Shown in pieces: positions 5,113 to 7,026 of a stretch of DNA of 7,026 nt. Positions within the stretch are counted from its first letter, which is position 1, and each line of letters starts with the position of its first letter. Origin of the DNA: Bacillota bacterium (lineage in GTDB: Bacteria > Bacillota > Clostridia > Lachnospirales > Cellulosilyticaceae); NCBI GenBank assembly GCA_023412455.1, contig JAEYNQ010000263.1:1-7026 (forward strand), in the 5' to 3' direction. The position numbers were made by a program, and so were the translations under genes. A model generated the notes under the pieces. It had not been told where the DNA came from, ran no database searches, and saw only the letters and a program-made list of their open reading frames with translations.

Positions 5113-6771
5113 ATGGCAACAAAAGCAAGATTCCCTAGAACTGAAATCGGGGCTAATAATCCTATTTTCCACCAGATCCGCACTACAATTGAAACAGCAT
5201 TCTATGGTAATAATGTAACACCTATAACTTCTCTCAAAGAAGCTTATAAATTAGCTAAAAACGCTCCTGGTACTGTAGTGACAGATGTTCCTGTATACAA
5301 ACCAGAACTTTTAGGCCTTGACGAAGATAGCAAAATTCTTCTCTTCAATGATGGTGCCGTAAGTGGCCGTGCTGCTGCTGCTCGTAAGATTATGGGTGAG
5401 CCAGGCATCAACCAAGGTGACTATGCATTAAAAATAAGTGAAGCCATTTACAAAGCACGTACTAAAAAACTTTATCATGCACAAGCTATCGTAGGTCTTG
5501 ATAAAGACTTCTCTGTAAAAGCTCATCTTTGTATTCCTGAAACACAAGAAAACATTATGTATTCTTGGCTTCTTAATTTCCAAGTTATTAATGAAGAGTT
5601 TTCTAAAATGTATAATGAATCTAAAGAATATGCTGATGGAGATATTTACATCTTCTCTGATCCAGACTGGTCACATCCTGATCATCCAATGGGACTTACC
5701 TTCTTTGACCCAGAACATAACTGTGCAGCTATCCTTGGTATGAGATACTTTGGAGAACATAAAAAAGGTACATTAACACTTGCTTGGGCGATGGCTAATC
5801 GTCATGGTTATGCATCTTGCCACGGTGGTCAAAAACGTTACAACCTTCCAGGTGGTAAAAGCTTCGTAGCAGGCGTATTTGGTCTTTCTGGTTCTGGTAA
5901 GTCAACTATTACCCATGCTCAGCATGGTGGTAAATATGATATTACTGTACTTCATGATGACGCTTTTGTTATTTCAACAGAAGATGGTTCATCTATCGCT
6001 CTTGAACCAGCTTACTTTGATAAAACACAAGATTATCCACTTACTTGCGATGATAATAAATATCTTGTTACTATGCAAAACTGTGGTGCTACCATTGACG
6101 AAGATGGTAAAGTTGTACCTGTTACAGAAGATATCCGTAATGGTAACGGCCGTGCTGTTAAATCAATTCTTTGGTCTCCAAACCGTGTAAATAAATTTGA
6201 TGAACCAGTTAATGCTATTTTCTGGATTATGAAAGACCCAACTATCCCACCCGTTGTAAAACTTAGTGGTGCTGAACTTGCTTCAGTTATGGGTGCTACA
6301 CTTGCTACAAAACGTACAAGTGCAGAAAGACTTGCTCCTGGTGTAGATCCAAATGCCTTAGTTGTTGAGCCTTATGCTAACCCATTTAGAACTTACCCAC
6401 TTGCCAATGACTACGAAAAATTCAAAGCATTAGTTGCTGAAAGAAACGTAGACTGCTACATCATCAATACGGGTGATTTCATGGGTAAAAAAGTTCAACC
6501 AAAAGATACTCTTGGTATCCTTGAATCCATTGTTGAAGGTACAGCTACTTTCAAACCATGGGGTCCATTCTCCGATATTGAAATCATGGAATGGGAAGGC
6601 TTCGTACCAGACTTCTCTAACAAAGAGTATGTGGATCAATTACAAAAACGTATGCAAGATCGTGTAGATTTCGTTGCTTCTCGTGAGACTGAAAAAGGTG
6701 GCTTTGATAAACTTCCAGCTGAAGCTCTTGAAGCGCTTAAAAAAGTGGTAGCAGAAGCTCACAATGCTTAA
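5113..6771 (+). CDS. pckA: Phosphoenolpyruvate carboxykinase (ATP), divergent type
   Basis: Interconverts oxaloacetate + ATP and PEP + CO2 + ADP in the cytoplasm. It can serve gluconeogenesis or, in many anaerobes, CO2 fixation to oxaloacetate with ATP gain. At 552 residues it is slightly longer than the E. coli enzyme (540). Residues matched by eye to E. coli: Arg86 in GAVSGR (R65), Tyr212 and Lys218 in RYFGEHKKG (Y207, K213), His237 (H232), P-loop GLSGSGKST at 257-265 with Lys263 (K254), Asp282-Asp283 (D268-D269), Lys304 (K288), Arg347 (R333) and Thr466 in PKDT (T455). Differences: the kinase-2 signature GDDEHGW reads HDDAFVI, SPKDK after the first Arg is replaced by AAAAR, and the adenine-contacting Arg449 becomes Lys460. 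The catalytic set is intact, so activity is expected; the clade is unusual. The start is secure: AAAGGAGG 8 bases ahead of ATG. It is monocistronic, with its own promoter and a strong terminator. Confidence 0.93.
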   Translation: MATKARFPRTEIGANNPIFHQIRTTIETAFYGNNVTPITSLKEAYKLAKNAPGTVVTDVPVYKPELLGLDEDSKILLFNDGAVSGRAAAARKIMGEPGINQGDYALKISEAIYKARTKKLYHAQAIVGLDKDFSVKAHLCIPETQENIMYSWLLNFQVINEEFSKMYNESKEYADGDIYIFSDPDWSHPDHPMGLTFFDPEHNCAAILGMRYFGEHKKGTLTLAWAMANRHGYASCHGGQKRYNLPGGKSFVAGVFGLSGSGKSTITHAQHGGKYDITVLHDDAFVISTEDGSSIALEPAYFDKTQDYPLTCDDNKYLVTMQNCGATIDEDGKVVPVTEDIRNGNGRAVKSILWSPNRVNKFDEPVNAIFWIMKDPTIPPVVKLSGAELASVMGATLATKRTSAERLAPGVDPNALVVEPYANPFRTYPLANDYEKFKALVAERNVDCYIINTGDFMGKKVQPKDTLGILESIVEGTATFKPWGPFSDIEIMEWEGFVPDFSNKEYVDQLQKRMQDRVDFVASRETEKGGFDKLPAEALEALKKVVAEAHNA

Positions 6772-6804
6772 TATTCTTTATAAAACAATTACTTAAATCA
6801 TAAA

Positions 6805-6849
6805 AGGCTCTTCGAACGAGTAATGAAACATAGCTGGTTCGAAGAGCTT
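6805..6849 (+). terminator. Strong Rho-independent terminator of pckA
   Basis: GCTCTTCGAAC (6807-6817) pairs perfectly with GTTCGAAGAGC (6837-6847), extended by a G-U and an A-U pair to 13 bp, around a 19-base loop. CTTCTTT follows. It starts about 33 bases after the pckA stop and should end its transcript. Confidence 0.85.
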
Positions 6850-6891
6850 CTTTACGCTTAAAATTATTTTTCTATGGTCACTTGATTAGTG

Positions 6892-6897
6892 TATAAT
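6892..6897 (+). promoter_or_regulatory. TATAAT -10 box for a gene beyond the right edge
   Basis: A perfect TATAAT sits 45 bases past the pckA terminator. The -35 region (TTTCTA at 6869-6874 for a 17-base spacer) is poor. If used, transcription would begin near 6904 and leave a leader of about 100 bases before the first plausible start codons near 7002-7012. Confidence 0.4.
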
Positions 6898-6954
6898 AGT
6901 ATATAGAAACGAGATATACTCCCTCATACTACTGAGATATAAAAGTGAAAACTA

Positions 6955-6986
6955 TCAGCCTATAAAGCATCCAATGGCTGAATTGG
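6955..6986 (+). ncRNA. Foldable leader segment with two interleaved stems (possible cis-regulatory RNA)
   Basis: TCAGCC (6955-6960) pairs perfectly with GGCTGA (6976-6981), and CCAAT (6971-6975) with ATTGG (6982-6986). The second hairpin's whole loop is the 3' strand of the first stem. With no linker between the two 3' strands, both stems can hardly form fully at once, so they would be alternatives or a strained pseudoknot. It ends 4 bases before AAAAGGAG. It matches no riboswitch class that I recognise. Confidence 0.25.
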
Positions 6987-7009
6987 CGAAAAGGAGTCTT
7001 AATGAACTA

Positions 7010-7026
7010 ATGAGAGAACTAAAAAG
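7010..7026 (+). CDS. Possible start of the next gene (5 codons, runs off the window)
   Basis: AAGGAG (6991-6996) is 5 bases before ATG 7002, but that frame is only Met-Asn-stop; the stop overlaps a second ATG at 7010 (TAATG), which stays open (MRELK) to the edge. The second ATG lies 13 bases from the Shine-Dalgarno, which is long. Either a two-codon leader couples to the real gene or the true start is elsewhere. Five codons cannot identify a product. Confidence 0.2.

Noticed and set aside
5879..6190. 103-codon + strand frame inside pckA
   Set aside because: It overlaps the P-loop part of a certain pckA in another frame, is a low-complexity Leu/Met/Ile-rich product, and has no ribosome-binding site of its own.
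6805..6849. TTCGAA/GGTTCGAA motif as a tRNA T-loop
   Set aside because: No acceptor, D or anticodon arms fit around it; the segment is a simple perfect inverted repeat with a U-rich tail, i.e. a terminator.
6911..6941. GAGATATA direct repeat (6911-6918 and 6934-6941)
   Set aside because: Two 8-base copies 23 bases apart in AT-rich leader DNA are expected by chance, and nothing else supports a function.
1..7026. Mobile element, CRISPR array, defence or biosynthetic system
   Set aside because: No transposase, integrase, terminal repeats, spaced repeats or clustered accessory genes are present; the genes are housekeeping or sporulation types in alternating single-gene units.

Overview
The window looks like chromosomal core sequence from a low-GC, spore-forming Firmicute of the class Clostridia. 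The evidence is the AT-rich intergenic DNA, strong AGGAGG-type ribosome-binding sites, a SpoVB-family sporulation flippase, an ATP-type PEP carboxykinase and a DUF3788/DUF3795 protein. Codon use and protein style suggest the Lachnospirales (Cellulosilyticum/Lachnospiraceae-like), but the genus is a guess that cannot be settled from the sequence alone.

Layout: (1) 1-948, + strand: the C-terminal two thirds of an IMP dehydrogenase (guaB), entering from the left edge. It ends at a probably bidirectional terminator (963-1000) shared with the next gene. (2) 1016-1723, - strand: a cysteine-rich DUF3788-DUF3795 protein of unknown function. (3) A divergent promoter region, then 1897-3456, + strand: a SpoVB/MurJ-like polytopic flippase with a TTG start. 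(4) 3484-4758, - strand: a stand-alone class-V aminotransferase of the SufS/CsdA cysteine desulfurase type, convergent with spoVB. Its apparent terminator lies inside the 3' end of spoVB. (5) 4765-5112: a 348-bp, very AT-rich divergent control region with a near-consensus sigma-A promoter and several inverted repeats. (6) 5113-6771, + strand: pckA, a divergent ATP-dependent PEP carboxykinase, closed by a strong 11-13 bp terminator hairpin. (7) 6850-7026: the leader region of an unseen downstream gene, with a TATAAT box and a small foldable RNA segment.

The genes do not form one pathway or operon. Each has its own promoter and/or terminator and the strands alternate. They cover purine synthesis (guaB), spore-coat or cell-wall glycolipid export (spoVB), sulfur mobilisation (desulfurase-like) and the PEP/oxaloacetate node (pckA). 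I see no mobile element, phage, CRISPR array, toxin-antitoxin pair or defence system, and no convincing sign of a new multi-gene system. The items most worth a second look are the divergent PEPCK active site, the inverted repeats around the pckA promoter, the trichomonad-like IMPDH, and the unstudied DUF3788/DUF3795 fusion.
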